64,000 nt of DNA from Symbiodinium natans (GCA_905221605.1 CAJNDS010000199.1:126001-190000); one strand, 5' to 3'; positions 40,030-50,665 are shown, counted from the first letter of the stretch. The notes: generated by a model not told the origin, from the sequence alone. Program-made: numbers and translations.

Positions 40030-40403
40030 CGTGAAAAACCGAAGGTCCCTCTGGTACCTTTTCCCTTGAAAGCACGAACCCTGACCTCTCACACAAGTGC
40101 GGACAACTCTCTCTTTTTCACAGTCAGAGCCACTTGAGCCAAAAGTCACGAAGTGCACAAACTAAACGAATTCTCTCTTGTGAGCTTAAACTCAGCTTCA
40201 GAACGAAGTTCCTACACACTGCACACTCACTTTAAATAGCGTATTGGGCAAAAACACACTCGTATGATTTCCTTGGAAATCAACGAGGCATAAACCATCG
40301 AGGATGGGATCACACGGATTCCCAATCACTCCGAAGCAAAACAAACCTATACAAGCTGATCCAAAACATGACAAAAACATCACTGATCAGCCACAATCTT
40401 CCA
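40030..40403 (-). repeat. 3' LTR of the copia element
   Basis: Reads on the minus strand from TGGAAGATTGTGGCTGATCA to GGACCTTCGGTTTTTCACG. U3 corresponds to 40403-40207 and R-U5 to 40206-40030. A CTTGAGCCAAAA stretch (40133-40144) is, on the element strand, identical to the last 12 bases of the dinoflagellate spliced leader as I remember it. AGGAC next to the LTR may be half of a target duplication. Confidence 0.88.
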
Positions 40404-40418
40404 CCCCCCGCATTTTGC
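40404..40418 (-). promoter_or_regulatory. Polypurine tract of the copia element
   Basis: GCAAAATGCGGGGGG on the element strand lies directly before the 3' LTR, where the plus-strand primer for reverse transcription is expected. Confidence 0.7.
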
Positions 40419-41143
40419 TGAGGGTTCATGTCAAAGATCTGAAGTCCAAGCCCAGCTCGGCACTTCAACACTAAGGGGATGCCCTGGCCACATTCCCTTG
40501 GTGCGTACTCGCCACCAAACGAAACAAACAACACACCAGTCGATCTCTGACATCAAACTTAAAACTCATGCAAGATCCCACCATCAGGCAGGTTGTCCTG
40601 GGTCCACATCACTGGTAACCCAAGAGTTCGTTGTCCAAACACGTGAAAAACGAATTAAACTTGCATCCACCTGCACTGGGGCAGGGTTGTCTTGGAACGA
40701 ATCCAAGAGTTCGTGGTGACAAACACGTGAAAACGAATTAATGCAAGCTTCAGATGTTTCCCACTCAGCACTCGACCTTGTCGTGGTACTCCTCCTCAGT
40801 CTCGCATCTTCCAGGTCACCAAACTCACCAACTAGCATCGGCTAGCTGATCCTTCAGGAAAAGATTGGCTTCATAGTTTCGCTTCTTCCAGCGTACCATC
40901 AGCCAAAAACGTCTTCAGAGGTGGCAATCAGACGCCTTGCAGAAGGGGCTATAGAGTCCCTCGTTGAGTTTCATCATCATTTTGCCTCCTCTTTGCAAAC
41001 TTCTCATGCACTGAAACAAGGGCTCACACTAACCAGAAAAATCGCGGGCGCTCCATGGCGGCAACGCGGCCATGGCTTCCAAAAAAAAATGGCTGCGGGT
41101 TTCACTCACCCACCCAACCACTGAGATCACTTAGCATCTCAGT

Positions 41144-41443
41144 TCATTCTTCATCCTCTTCGCCCTTCTTCTCGCCAGCTCCAGTTGACTCCATCAACTT
41201 GGCGCGGCGCTCCTTGGCGGCTTCCTTCATCTCCGCCAACTCAGCCGTCCTCGTTTCCATCATCACATCCTGCGAAGATCGGCTAGGCTCAGCTGGCGTC
41301 TCCGCAGGCCTCTCAGTTGGCTGGTCTCCAACCTTTCTCTTCTTCTCTTCCAACATCAGCTCCAAATCGGCAACACTAAAGCTTGCCTTCACACGCTCAG
41401 CAATCTGCGCGATAGCTGCTGCATCCAACTCAGATGGGTACAA
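41144..41443 (-). CDS. Charged coiled-coil frame after pol, overlapping in another frame
   Basis: Open for 99 codons and overlapping the end of the polyprotein frame by 14 bases without an ATG at the overlap. It reads YPSELDAAAIAQIAERVKAS and LELMLEEKKRKVGDQ, then Glu/Lys-rich sequence to EKKGEEDEE. The composition continues the charged C-terminus of the polyprotein (AEEEAAKRAKLEGE). It is therefore either a C-terminal extension reached by ribosomal frameshifting or one indel away from the main frame. Confidence 0.5.
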   Translation of the reverse strand: MYPSELDAAAIAQIAERVKASFSVADLELMLEEKKRKVGDQPTERPAETPAEPSRSSQDVMMETRTAELAEMKEAAKERRAKLMESTGAGEKKGEEDEE

Positions 41444-44400
41444 CTGACACAGGCGAGCGAACCGCTTCGCCTTCCAGCTTTGCTCTCTTAGCAGCTTCTT
41501 CCTCGGCAGCTGACAGGTCGGCGATGCGCTTGCGCTTTCGCTCAGCTTCCTCGAACTCTCGGTCTTGCTGTTCCGCTGCAGCCTTGAGGATCCGCTTCAG
41601 GTCCTTTTCCTCCTTCTCGAGTTTCCCAACATTCTCACCCATGATCCCAAAGGCTTGCTGCCACATGTCGGCAGGCAACGTCAAGTTGAACCTCACCACA
41701 TAGTCGGTCGGCAAGTGCCACTTACACTTGCAGATCCACACAACACCGCTTCGAGTCTCACTCGCAACCACCTTCTTCCAGCTTGCCGCCCTCTGCGTGT
41801 CGGTGATCTCCTCTTTCTTTTTCTCCAGGTCCTCCAAGAATCCTGCAACAGACTCCATCACGGATCTGTAGTGGCTGTAGGCCACAAACGACCACTTGGG
41901 GACTGGTCTCTCCCTCAGCTCCGGCTCGTGAATCCGAAGTGTATCACATGACAACATCGAAATCACTCGCACTCGCTCCACCAGTTCCTTAAACACCAAG
42001 GATCCTTCCTTTGCACTTCTCTTCCAGCGCAACACCCATGGGGGATAATATGAGCTCTCAGCTTCATCCTCCATGATCCTCTCTGCTCCCAAAATGGGTA
42101 GCATGCACAACAGATCCACCATCCGCAAGACTCCGAGGTCCTGGTGCTCACCCAGAAGCAAAACAGGGACTATCCCTTTTCTCTTCAAGTACCTCACGAA
42201 GCTCAACATCGCCAGGCCACACGTTCCCGGCGGTACTTCCATGTACAGTCCTCCTTCATTCACTGCCATCTCCCAGATGATGGCCTTGCCACCAATCTGT
42301 CCACGGACATCCAAGATTCCGAAGATCTTCGTGGGTTTCTCCTGTAGCTCACACACCTCCTGGATGGGCTTCACCAGCTTCTCGTATGAGCTTTGATAGC
42401 GCAACATATCCTTGTCGGATAGCGTGCCTACCACGTCCTTGAGCTCTAGCTCATCCACTGGAGTTCCGCGCCGGCAGATACTCCATGACACATCACCGAA
42501 CCACTTCGGCGGCTCTGGATCCGCCAGCTCCGGAAACACGTCGACCATCCGTTCAATCACCTTCGGCATGGCCTTGGGTTTCGGTGCAGCTTGGCCTGAG
42601 CCTCGGCTTTCACCTTTATCACCCCTTTTTCCAGCAGCTCGGCGCTCCTTCTCTGCCTCTCGGAGATGGAATGCATGGCTTGCATCCGTGCCAGAGACTG
42701 TCACAGTCTGTTTGCACTTTTCGCACTTGGGCTTGCCACTTTCATCCCAGCTCAACCCGGCAGCATGCTCGGATCTGAACAACCATTTGCAAACCTTACA
42801 CCAAAAGGGGCTTTTCATCTCAGCACCCTGCTCACCCTTCCTGCTGTCTTCAGCTGCCATTTTCCTGTCCTTCACCAAAGGTACAGGCTCCAGGCTAGGG
42901 CTAGCTTCCGTGGTGCTTGAACCAAAGCTTTTGCGGTTGGACCATAAATCCATTTCTTGAACCTCAGGGGAAGAGTCTTCACGAAGGGTTTCGGGACTTC
43001 TAAGGTGGAAATTTTCAAAAACTTCACCACACTTTTTCACACTTTTCAACGATCCAACTTGCTCCACACTGCATCCAGTTGCCTCGGCACACTGGCATGC
43101 CTGAACTCCAACCCTTGGTCGGATTCCACAGATCCTCCACACCTGCTGCACATCTTCACCAGGGTATATACCCATAGCTTGCTGGTGCTGACAGAATGTC
43201 ACTTGACTCAAGCACTTTGTAAGAACGTCAGCGATCATTCCCGCTGTCGGGCACCAAATGACCTTCAAGGTCTGAGCTTCCTGTATCCGCTCCTGAAGAT
43301 AGCAGACAGCGATGTCTAAGTGGCGAACTCGCCTACTCAACCCACGGTTTAGCAAAACCGCTCTCGCTGAGGAACTGTCAGTGTGCAATCGGATCGTGAC
43401 ATCTGACTCGGCCAACTGACCGATCAAAGTCGCAAGTCCCTCACTCTCCTGTACCGCAGTCAAGATGGCTCTCAACTCGGCTTCACAAGAACTCAGCGAT
43501 ACACACCCTTGAACTCGAGAGATTCCCTTGATCAGGCATCCTCTATAAAAGATGGCTATGCCCGACACAGATCTTCGTCCTAACGACGCTTGGGGTGCCC
43601 AACTGGCATCCGCATACACTTCCAGCTGCGCCGGCCCACTGTCCGGTACATTCCCATCAGGGCCAAAGTACTGCCATGCATGGTATTGTCCCTTTAGGAA
43701 CCTAATCACTTGTCGCAATGCTTGCTCAAAGCATGCTGTTGGCTTGGACTGTCCTTGCGAAAGAATGGACATCCACCTACTCAGGTCAGGTCTCGACTGA
43801 CCCCACCATGCAATCCGGCCAAGTACTGCTCTGTACCTCGCAGCTGCAGTGTCACTCAACTCAGGATCCGAACCACTTGCTCTGCCCTTCTCGACCGTTT
43901 TCACGATGTCCGGAGGAGCAGTAACCACCTTCAGGTCCTTACAGAACTCTGTCTCGAACAGGGCATCTAAGTATGCCGGGGGCACTCGCATCCTGAGATG
44001 ACTCCCTTGTCTCTCAATCTCTCGCCCCAAAAAGGTGATCTTTCCACCAGTGGAAGTGATTCGACCCGTTTCCTTGATCTTCAACTCTCCGTTCAGGGTG
44101 TCGGTCACCAACCGAATGGCATCTCTAGTGCCACACAGAATCAAATCGTCCACATAGCACAACATGAGGAATCTTTTCCCTCTCACAGTGCCCTCGAAGA
44201 CGGAAGGTTCCGTTGGGCATTGCTTCAACCCAACTTTCTTCACAACTGTCGCCAGCTTCAAGTTCCAAGCTTTGGCGGCAACTCTCAAACCATTCATGGC
44301 TTGATCCAGAATCATAAACACCGGGACATAATAGTCCTTGCAGGCGGAAACATCCTTGGGCAATTGGATAATCGCCTTCGATCCTTTCGGAAGGGGGGAA

Positions 44401-47400
44401 TGCAAGAATGCAGTGCTAACATCCAAAGTTGCGATATCCATAGCATCTACCGAAGCAATGGCCAAAAGCGTCCGTAACGCTTCTAAAGAAGGAGTCGTAG
44501 CACTCAGTCCTAAAGATGATGCTGTGCTCCCCTTTGCGATGTCTTGCACCACACACCGAGCTCTCACAGCTTCCTTGCCATTCACCACCTTTGGGCCTAT
44601 GACCCATCGGGTTGGGATGATCTTTATCCCATGCTGACGAGCAAACTTCTGAGCCTCGTCTGCTCCAACCACTCTCCCTGCTTTGTGAGCAGTCATACTC
44701 TGCAGCTCAGTTCGCCGGCCTTCCACTGTTTTATCCACATCTAATGGACATCCATCTATCTCAGACAGAACACTCGTGGGTCTTGCCAGCCAAACTTGGG
44801 ATCCACACACCTTCATGGACTCCGGGAAAGTGCTATTCTTGTTGAGCAGAATCGAATTGGTCACATGTACCAACTTCGGACTCTCGTCACTGCTTACCAT
44901 TTTAATAGGACCTTGAGGCACATCGAGTCTTGGGTCTAAATAAATACGATTGATCAGCCGGGGAACTCGATTGGACTCATCTGGAACTGAGTTCACATCT
45001 GAAGTTAAACTCTCTAAACGCCGGGGAACTCGACTGGACTCATTTGGAACTGAATCCACATCCATTTGAGGTTTTTCTTCCTCCATTGGGATCGCTTCAT
45101 CCTCAGCGGGAGTTTCTCCTTCGAAGTATCCAGGTTCCATTGCCTCATCTGGAATCCCTTGGTAAGGCAAACTTGGATCCTCAAAATCCTCCATGTCAAC
45201 ATCCACAACTTCTGTCGCAGGTGTTGGGACGCTTTGCTTCTCCTCCAACTTGGGATCTGGTCGACTCTCATAGGTGATCTTCGGGCGTTTCAGGAGTGAA
45301 GGCTCACTTCCAGACTCCATCACCCCCGCATCCTTTGAGCTTCTCTGGTCCATTTTTGGAGTTTCCTCTGTTGGTTCTTTCGATTCCAACCGTTGTCGTT
45401 GAGCTTTCAACCAATCATCATACCGTTTTCGGCATTCAGCATTGTGGTTGGCTTTTCCTCTTTTTGGACCACACGCAGGACAGTTCGCTGTGCCACCATG
45501 TTCCTTCACCCATGCAGCTGGAGGTCCAACTTTGCTCATGTCGGTGGTCGGTCCCTCAGACACTCGGCCCTCAAAGGCCTTGTCCGCTTCACCTTCAATC
45601 CGATCGGGCACACCATCCTCTTTCTCCTTCAGAATCGGGGGAGCCAATGTATCCGATGGATCATGCTCCTTGAGCAAATGTTGACAATGCTCCAACCCAA
45701 TCTTCAACGGAACGATGTGCTTGATGGACTTTGCTCGAAAGTGTTTTGGACAACCATCCACCATGGCACTCACAACATGAGTCAAGCCACCAACTTCAGG
45801 GTACACATAGGCTGCTTCCACAAACCGGGAGAGCGCCGTGGTTTTCATCGAATCCGGTAGCTCAGCCAGAACTGTAGCACCTATCAACGACGATCCACAC
45901 TCATGGAGGGATCTCTGTAGTACCAACTCCTGGGGTGATTTCTTCCCATCAAAGGCAGCTGCATGGTGATTGTGCATTGCAGCACAGTAAATCAGACCAA
46001 ACTCAAACGCTCGAGGACTTCTTTTCAAGTCAAAGCCCTGCGCTCGTAGATCCAACCTCACCGTGCTGAACAACTCCTTGAGTGTTCTCACTGCCCTTTC
46101 CACACCACCAACCGCTTCATGTCCCTGCGGAGGTGCTCTTTGGGTCACAATCCTAATCCCCAGATTGGCTCTCTTGATGAGGGCGCTCACCGCTGTCTCG
46201 CTGTCTGTCCTCAACAGTACAGCAGACCCTGCAATGTCCAGTCCGAAAGCATTCATCCAATAACGAATCCAGCTGGAGGTATTGTCAGCATTGGTCCCTA
46301 CCAACAGACATCCAATCATTCTGGTTGACATTTCAGTCATGACCAGTACTTTCATGTTGGGAGCCGTCGGCTGGTCTTTCGCAAAAGTACCAGTTACCAG
46401 GTTGATGAAGCAGAAATCTGCTTGCAACGCCACGGGTCGGTCTTGAGCATCCTTGGTCCGACGATGCTGGGTTGTTCCTCTTGTCATCCGACAATGAGGA
46501 CATTCGGACGAAAAAGGAATGTGGCCTCGCATCCGATGCAGCTCCATTTCTTCTTGCTTTTTCTTGGTCATTGACTGCACTGACTGCATCTGATCAACCT
46601 CCATCGGTCGTTGGCCATCATCCACATCCATGGGTCGAACCTCAGTTCTTCCAAAGGTTACTTTCTTTCGCTTTCCAGCATCACCTTGCAGGTAGATCCA
46701 AGGACATCCAGCCCAGGATACTCCATATCCCATGACTCCTTTCTTCTCGTGTCGCAGCGAAATCTCTCTTCGAGTGAACTTCACTTCCCAACCAGTATTC
46801 ACCATCTGCTCGGTGCTCAAGATGTTGTGAGCCACATCTGCTACAACTCCAGTCACACACACCGATGTCAAACCAAGATACTGCTTTCCTTCATACATAG
46901 GCAGCAAGGCTCGGATGCGAACTCGCTCGAAGACATTCACCGGGGTATCGTTGGCTGCTGAGTACCTCTCATTAGGTCCCAACGCCTTCCGATCCAAGAT
47001 CTGGAACTCATCCAAGTATCTTTTCGCAATCACAGTCACCGATGCTCCTGAGTCAATCAACCACCATTTGCTTGCATCATCCTTTTCCATGCTTTTGACT
47101 TGATTCATCGGAGGTTTCATCAAAGACCGAACTGACTTAGATGGCAACATCTGAGATAAATCGGTAGAGATCCGATGCTCCAACTCGGCAATCCGGACTC
47201 TCGTCTCAACTTCCCATGACCAATCTATCTCATCAGTACTCCGGGGAATCCACTCTTTTCTCACTTCATCGAGCAATCCTTCCAGAGGTTGCAACACAGA
47301 TTCCACTCGGGCCTCTGACTCAGGTTCATTCCATTCACCTCCAGTTAGCTGGTAGTCACTCGACTCACCCTCTTGGGAGACTTCAGCAACTGTCTTCCCC

Positions 47401-49055
47401 TTTCCTTTGCCTTTTCCTTTGGGCTTTCCCTTTTCGGGCTTCTTCTTGGGATCTCCTTTTGCCTTGGCTTTCGCCTTAGCATTGGGGGAATTGGGCTTCT
47501 TGCCTGAATCTCCCTCCTTATACCAGCAATCGCGGGCATAATGTCCCTTTCCACCACACACATAGCACTCCACATCCTTCTTGTTCTGGCTTGAAGCTCG
47601 TTTGCCAGCACCTTTGCTTGATTCGCGCTTGCCTTTCTGTTCCTTTCCTTTGCCTTTTGGTTTTCCTTCGTTGCCCTTTCCCTCATTGGGATCTCGAAAA
47701 GGTTGAAGCTTCGTGCCAGGGGCTTCTGACCACACCCTTTGTTGCACCTCAAACTTCAGAGCAACTCTTTTCAGATCTTCAAACGATTCACTATCGCCAT
47801 GCAACAAGCAATGGCTTCTACACCGATCTGGCAAACTGCGCAGCAAAACCATAACCGAATCCGCTTCTTGGATCTGCAAACCACCAGCATGCACATCGGG
47901 ATCAAGACTATTGAGCAGCTTGGTGTACTTGTTCAACTCATGCTCAATCTTTCGAATGATCTCCGGAATACTGGGTGCTTTCACGGTTTGATTCACCAGC
48001 TGCGACCGAAAGAACAGGCATTCAGCTCGCGACTTCAGGCAAAACTCCTTCGCCAGCAATCTCAAAGCCACAAAACCAGATTGTTGATAAGTGCTCTCAC
48101 TTTCAACATATGTCTGCAAAATCAGAGAACTCTTCTCATGATTTGCAAAAGTCTGTCGCAGGATGTGCATCAGCCTCGTCGACCTCTTCTGTTGCTCCAC
48201 AGTAAGTCGATCCTGTTTCAGCCGAGACTCTTCTTGAGTCTTCACCGCATGCATGAGCTCATTGGGAAACACTTCTGAACCCAAACCAACCCAACTGGTC
48301 AGCTTCTCCATCCAGGTCAAGAATCCAAGAGCTTCAGAGATGCGATCCTTCCAAGACGAAAAGTCAATGGTCGGCAAACTGGGCAACCATTTGTCCGATC
48401 GAGCAAACACATCCCTTTCCCTTTCTTGCTCCAGAGGTGGAGGTCTCAGTGGGGGACTTGGGCTCGCCATCCGAAAAAGCTGGGTCCCCTTCGCAGGAGT
48501 ACCCACTGGCGATGCACCTTGACATCCCGAAGAAGAACTGGGCATGTTCTCAGGAACACCATCCTGAGGTAAGGGGGGATTCACCTGTTGCTGTTGCTGT
48601 GGCTGCTGTTGCTGATGCTGCTGTATCATCCACTGCTGATGCTGCTGCTGTTGCTGCACCATGGACGAAGTCATCGTTTGCATAAACTGCTGTTGCTGCA
48701 CAACCAGTTGCTGCATCATGCTTTCCAATTCTCGCACTTGTCTCGTCAACCCTTGCACGTCGGGTGATGTTTGTGATGGTGTCACCACAGGTTGAGGAGG
48801 TCCAGTGGATAGTCCTGGTGGTAACGAAGGACTTCCTACCGCTTGCTGAGGCAAACCAGGGGGAAACGAAGGGCCTCCCATTGTCTGTTGGGGTGCTCCA
48901 GTAGCTACCCCATGAGGGCTTCTGGCGGGAGTTCGACCTCTGGGCACTGGGCCATACACAGGTTGGCTTCCTTGTGCCAAACCTTGCACCCACAGTGGGT
49001 TGGGATTTCCCAAACCCGGAAAAGGGTCTACCCTTCGCCTTGTCTCAGCATCCAT
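41430..49055 (-). CDS. Copia gag-pol polyprotein with a long extra C-terminal region
   Basis: Uninterrupted. I take the ATG at 49055 (MDAETRRRVDPFPG) because the frame upstream has no ATG; this gives about 2541 residues. In order, with plus-strand positions: Gln-rich gag; zinc knuckle CYVCGGKGHYARDC (about 47,570); protease WLIDSGASVT (about 47,065); integrase zinc part HRMRGH...CPHC (about 46,540) and catalytic Asp/Asp/Glu in LQADFCF, LLRTDSE and GGVERAV; reverse transcriptase with PTRWVIGPKVV and CYVDDLIL (about 44,160); RNase H with VYADASW, CEAELRA and HTDSSSARAVL. About 550 further residues (below about 43,100) are unusual: a CxxC...CxxC ribbon (WCKVCKWLF, CEKCKQTV), a globular part, then charged helices. 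The frame makes all proteins needed for transposition. Confidence 0.92.
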   Translation of the reverse strand: MDAETRRRVDPFPGLGNPNPLWVQGLAQGSQPVYGPVPRGRTPARSPHGVATGAPQQTMGGPSFPPGLPQQAVGSPSLPPGLSTGPPQPVVTPSQTSPDVQGLTRQVRELESMMQQLVVQQQQFMQTMTSSMVQQQQQHQQWMIQQHQQQQPQQQQQVNPPLPQDGVPENMPSSSSGCQGASPVGTPAKGTQLFRMASPSPPLRPPPLEQERERDVFARSDKWLPSLPTIDFSSWKDRISEALGFLTWMEKLTSWVGLGSEVFPNELMHAVKTQEESRLKQDRLTVEQQKRSTRLMHILRQTFANHEKSSLILQTYVESESTYQQSGFVALRLLAKEFCLKSRAECLFFRSQLVNQTVKAPSIPEIIRKIEHELNKYTKLLNSLDPDVHAGGLQIQEADSVMVLLRSLPDRCRSHCLLHGDSESFEDLKRVALKFEVQQRVWSEAPGTKLQPFRDPNEGKGNEGKPKGKGKEQKGKRESSKGAGKRASSQNKKDVECYVCGGKGHYARDCWYKEGDSGKKPNSPNAKAKAKAKGDPKKKPEKGKPKGKGKGKGKTVAEVSQEGESSDYQLTGGEWNEPESEARVESVLQPLEGLLDEVRKEWIPRSTDEIDWSWEVETRVRIAELEHRISTDLSQMLPSKSVRSLMKPPMNQVKSMEKDDASKWWLIDSGASVTVIAKRYLDEFQILDRKALGPNERYSAANDTPVNVFERVRIRALLPMYEGKQYLGLTSVCVTGVVADVAHNILSTEQMVNTGWEVKFTRREISLRHEKKGVMGYGVSWAGCPWIYLQGDAGKRKKVTFGRTEVRPMDVDDGQRPMEVDQMQSVQSMTKKKQEEMELHRMRGHIPFSSECPHCRMTRGTTQHRRTKDAQDRPVALQADFCFINLVTGTFAKDQPTAPNMKVLVMTEMSTRMIGCLLVGTNADNTSSWIRYWMNAFGLDIAGSAVLLRTDSETAVSALIKRANLGIRIVTQRAPPQGHEAVGGVERAVRTLKELFSTVRLDLRAQGFDLKRSPRAFEFGLIYCAAMHNHHAAAFDGKKSPQELVLQRSLHECGSSLIGATVLAELPDSMKTTALSRFVEAAYVYPEVGGLTHVVSAMVDGCPKHFRAKSIKHIVPLKIGLEHCQHLLKEHDPSDTLAPPILKEKEDGVPDRIEGEADKAFEGRVSEGPTTDMSKVGPPAAWVKEHGGTANCPACGPKRGKANHNAECRKRYDDWLKAQRQRLESKEPTEETPKMDQRSSKDAGVMESGSEPSLLKRPKITYESRPDPKLEEKQSVPTPATEVVDVDMEDFEDPSLPYQGIPDEAMEPGYFEGETPAEDEAIPMEEEKPQMDVDSVPNESSRVPRRLESLTSDVNSVPDESNRVPRLINRIYLDPRLDVPQGPIKMVSSDESPKLVHVTNSILLNKNSTFPESMKVCGSQVWLARPTSVLSEIDGCPLDVDKTVEGRRTELQSMTAHKAGRVVGADEAQKFARQHGIKIIPTRWVIGPKVVNGKEAVRARCVVQDIAKGSTASSLGLSATTPSLEALRTLLAIASVDAMDIATLDVSTAFLHSPLPKGSKAIIQLPKDVSACKDYYVPVFMILDQAMNGLRVAAKAWNLKLATVVKKVGLKQCPTEPSVFEGTVRGKRFLMLCYVDDLILCGTRDAIRLVTDTLNGELKIKETGRITSTGGKITFLGREIERQGSHLRMRVPPAYLDALFETEFCKDLKVVTAPPDIVKTVEKGRASGSDPELSDTAAARYRAVLGRIAWWGQSRPDLSRWMSILSQGQSKPTACFEQALRQVIRFLKGQYHAWQYFGPDGNVPDSGPAQLEVYADASWAPQASLGRRSVSGIAIFYRGCLIKGISRVQGCVSLSSCEAELRAILTAVQESEGLATLIGQLAESDVTIRLHTDSSSARAVLLNRGLSRRVRHLDIAVCYLQERIQEAQTLKVIWCPTAGMIADVLTKCLSQVTFCQHQQAMGIYPGEDVQQVWRICGIRPRVGVQACQCAEATGCSVEQVGSLKSVKKCGEVFENFHLRSPETLREDSSPEVQEMDLWSNRKSFGSSTTEASPSLEPVPLVKDRKMAAEDSRKGEQGAEMKSPFWCKVCKWLFRSEHAAGLSWDESGKPKCEKCKQTVTVSGTDASHAFHLREAEKERRAAGKRGDKGESRGSGQAAPKPKAMPKVIERMVDVFPELADPEPPKWFGDVSWSICRRGTPVDELELKDVVGTLSDKDMLRYQSSYEKLVKPIQEVCELQEKPTKIFGILDVRGQIGGKAIIWEMAVNEGGLYMEVPPGTCGLAMLSFVRYLKRKGIVPVLLLGEHQDLGVLRMVDLLCMLPILGAERIMEDEAESSYYPPWVLRWKRSAKEGSLVFKELVERVRVISMLSCDTLRIHEPELRERPVPKWSFVAYSHYRSVMESVAGFLEDLEKKKEEITDTQRAASWKKVVASETRSGVVWICKCKWHLPTDYVVRFNLTLPADMWQQAFGIMGENVGKLEKEEKDLKRILKAAAEQQDREFEEAERKRKRIADLSAAEEEAAKRAKLEGEAVRSPVSVVPI

Positions 49056-49462
49056 GATGGGCACAGAGCTTCCACGCTCTCGTCCACCTCTTGGACTCCT
49101 CACATGAGCTCCACTGGTTTGTCGTGGGATGTATTCAACATAGTTCCTGAACTCAGGCTCCAGCCTGCAGTCTCTCCACAACGTCTTCTGGCGAAAATTC
49201 TCTCACCAACACCAGATGGTCCAGGCTCCTGACGGGCTCCAAAGTGCCTCAACAGCCGCTGAACCAACTGCTTCCAAGCCTGATGAGTCCGGATCCGCCT
49301 TCTCACAGGATAGGCTTCCCGGAACTCACTTACACGGTCCGAGTACAAGAGATTCCGGTCCACTGGCAGTCTGGGCTCCAAACCCAAAACTTGCCTCCAG
49401 GCACTCACAGAGTCCTGACAGACAACCAAAGACCATACACGGGCTCGTACCACAAGGCACAA

Positions 49463-49474
49463 GCTCCGCTACCA
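49463..49474 (-). promoter_or_regulatory. Primer binding site
   Basis: TGGTAGCGGAGC on the element strand, immediately inside the 5' LTR. It complements a tRNA 3' end GCTCCGCTACCA, which fits an initiator-methionine-type tRNA, the usual copia primer. Confidence 0.75.
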
Positions 49475-49651
49475 CGTGGAAAAACCGAAGGTCCCTCTGG
49501 TACCTTTTCCCTTGAAAGCACGAACCCTGACCTCTCACACAAGTGTGGACAACTCTCTCTTTTTCACAGTCAGAGCCACTTGAGGCAAAAGTCACGAAGT
49601 GCACAAACTAAACGAATTCTCTCTTGTGAGCTTAAACTCAAGCTTCAGAAC
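49475..49651 (-). repeat. 5' LTR, R-U5 part only
   Basis: About 177 bases matching 40030-40206 with about three differences. On the element strand it starts abruptly at TTCGTTCTGAAGCTTGAG, in the middle of the LTR. The U3 half that should precede it is missing here. Confidence 0.88.
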
Positions 49652-50665
49652 GAACTGCAGATTCTGGCGGCCAGCAAGCAGTGCTCTAGAAGATTGGAAC
49701 TCAGGTCGGAAAGACGCTTCCTCTTGTTGTTTCTAGAAGTAAAAGAAACTGCTTCGCAGAGTTCCGCAAGGGCGCATCCATTCCGTTTTAGCAAATAGGC
49801 TTTGAAGTCTTCGAATTTCTGGAAAGCAGAAGTGTCCAAGAAGATCTTAACAGATTTAAAACACAACTCGAATAAGAAAAAAATGTGGCAGTTTTTTGTT
49901 TGACAATGTTTTCAAGTTTTTCCAAAAATTGAAAAGTTTTACGACTACGCACATCGAAAGAGAAAAACCACTTTGGGCAGAGAACTTGCGTGCAGGCAGC
50001 AAAGACACGCATTCACGCACTGCCAAGCACTTGTTCATGAACAATGTTCCTAAAAAGTGCACACATCTTTCTCCGGTCCATGCTTTGGACAAAGCAGGAC
50101 CAAAAACAAAAAGCCACCAATTTTTCAGCAGTTGTGTTGAATCAAGGTTGTTTTTTCTAGGGAAATCTTTTCTTGGAAGGCTGGACCAATCTGAAGTTTC
50201 AACCAAAAAAGGGCCAGAGTTCATTGAGGAGGTGTGGAACGGGGTGGAAGGAAGAAGTTTTAACTGCACCTTCGCAGAGACCCCGGTCCCAGTTGAAGCA
50301 ACTTAAACCTCCCGCTGCAGCCAATACAGGTGCACTGCCTGCAATTCTTTCTTTTCAGAAGTCTTGTTGCATGCCGGTTTCTGGGCACGTGTTTTCCCGG
50401 ACGCTTTGTCTGAGGGCAAAGCCCAAAGCAGACTTTGCCACCTCTACAGTAGCACTGCGTCCTTGTGGAAGATTGTGGCTGATCAGTGATGGTTTTTGTC
50501 ATGTTTTGGATCAGCTTGTACAGGTTTGTTTTGCTTCGGAGTGATTGGGAATCCGTGTGATCCCATTCTCGATGTTTTATGCCTTGTTGATTTCCAAGGA
50601 AATCATACGAGTGTGTTTTTGCCCAATACGCTATTTAAAGTGAGTGTGCAGTGTGTAGAAACTTC
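49652..50665. other. Inverted segment carrying the displaced U3 half of the 5' LTR
   Basis: 50464-50665 matches the U3 half of the 3' LTR (40403-40207), but on the opposite strand, and it ends in GTGTAGAAACTTC at exactly the point where the R-U5 half begins. Turning the block round restores a full LTR, with GTCCT (50459-50463) as its flank. The rest (49652-50458) would be host flanking DNA; it has no recognisable gene. Confidence 0.75.

Larger units (their letters stand above)
40030..49651 (-). mobile_element. Ty1/copia-type LTR retrotransposon, near-intact
   Basis: Read on the minus strand: 5' LTR fragment (R-U5, 49651-49475), tRNA primer site (49474-49463), one gag-pol frame (to 41430), a small following frame, a G-rich polypurine tract (40418-40404) and a 3' LTR (40403-40030). 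The order protease-integrase-reverse transcriptase-RNase H defines the copia class. The missing U3 part of the 5' LTR lies inverted at 50464-50665. By eye the two LTRs differ at about 9 positions in 380, so the insertion is young. Confidence 0.9.
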
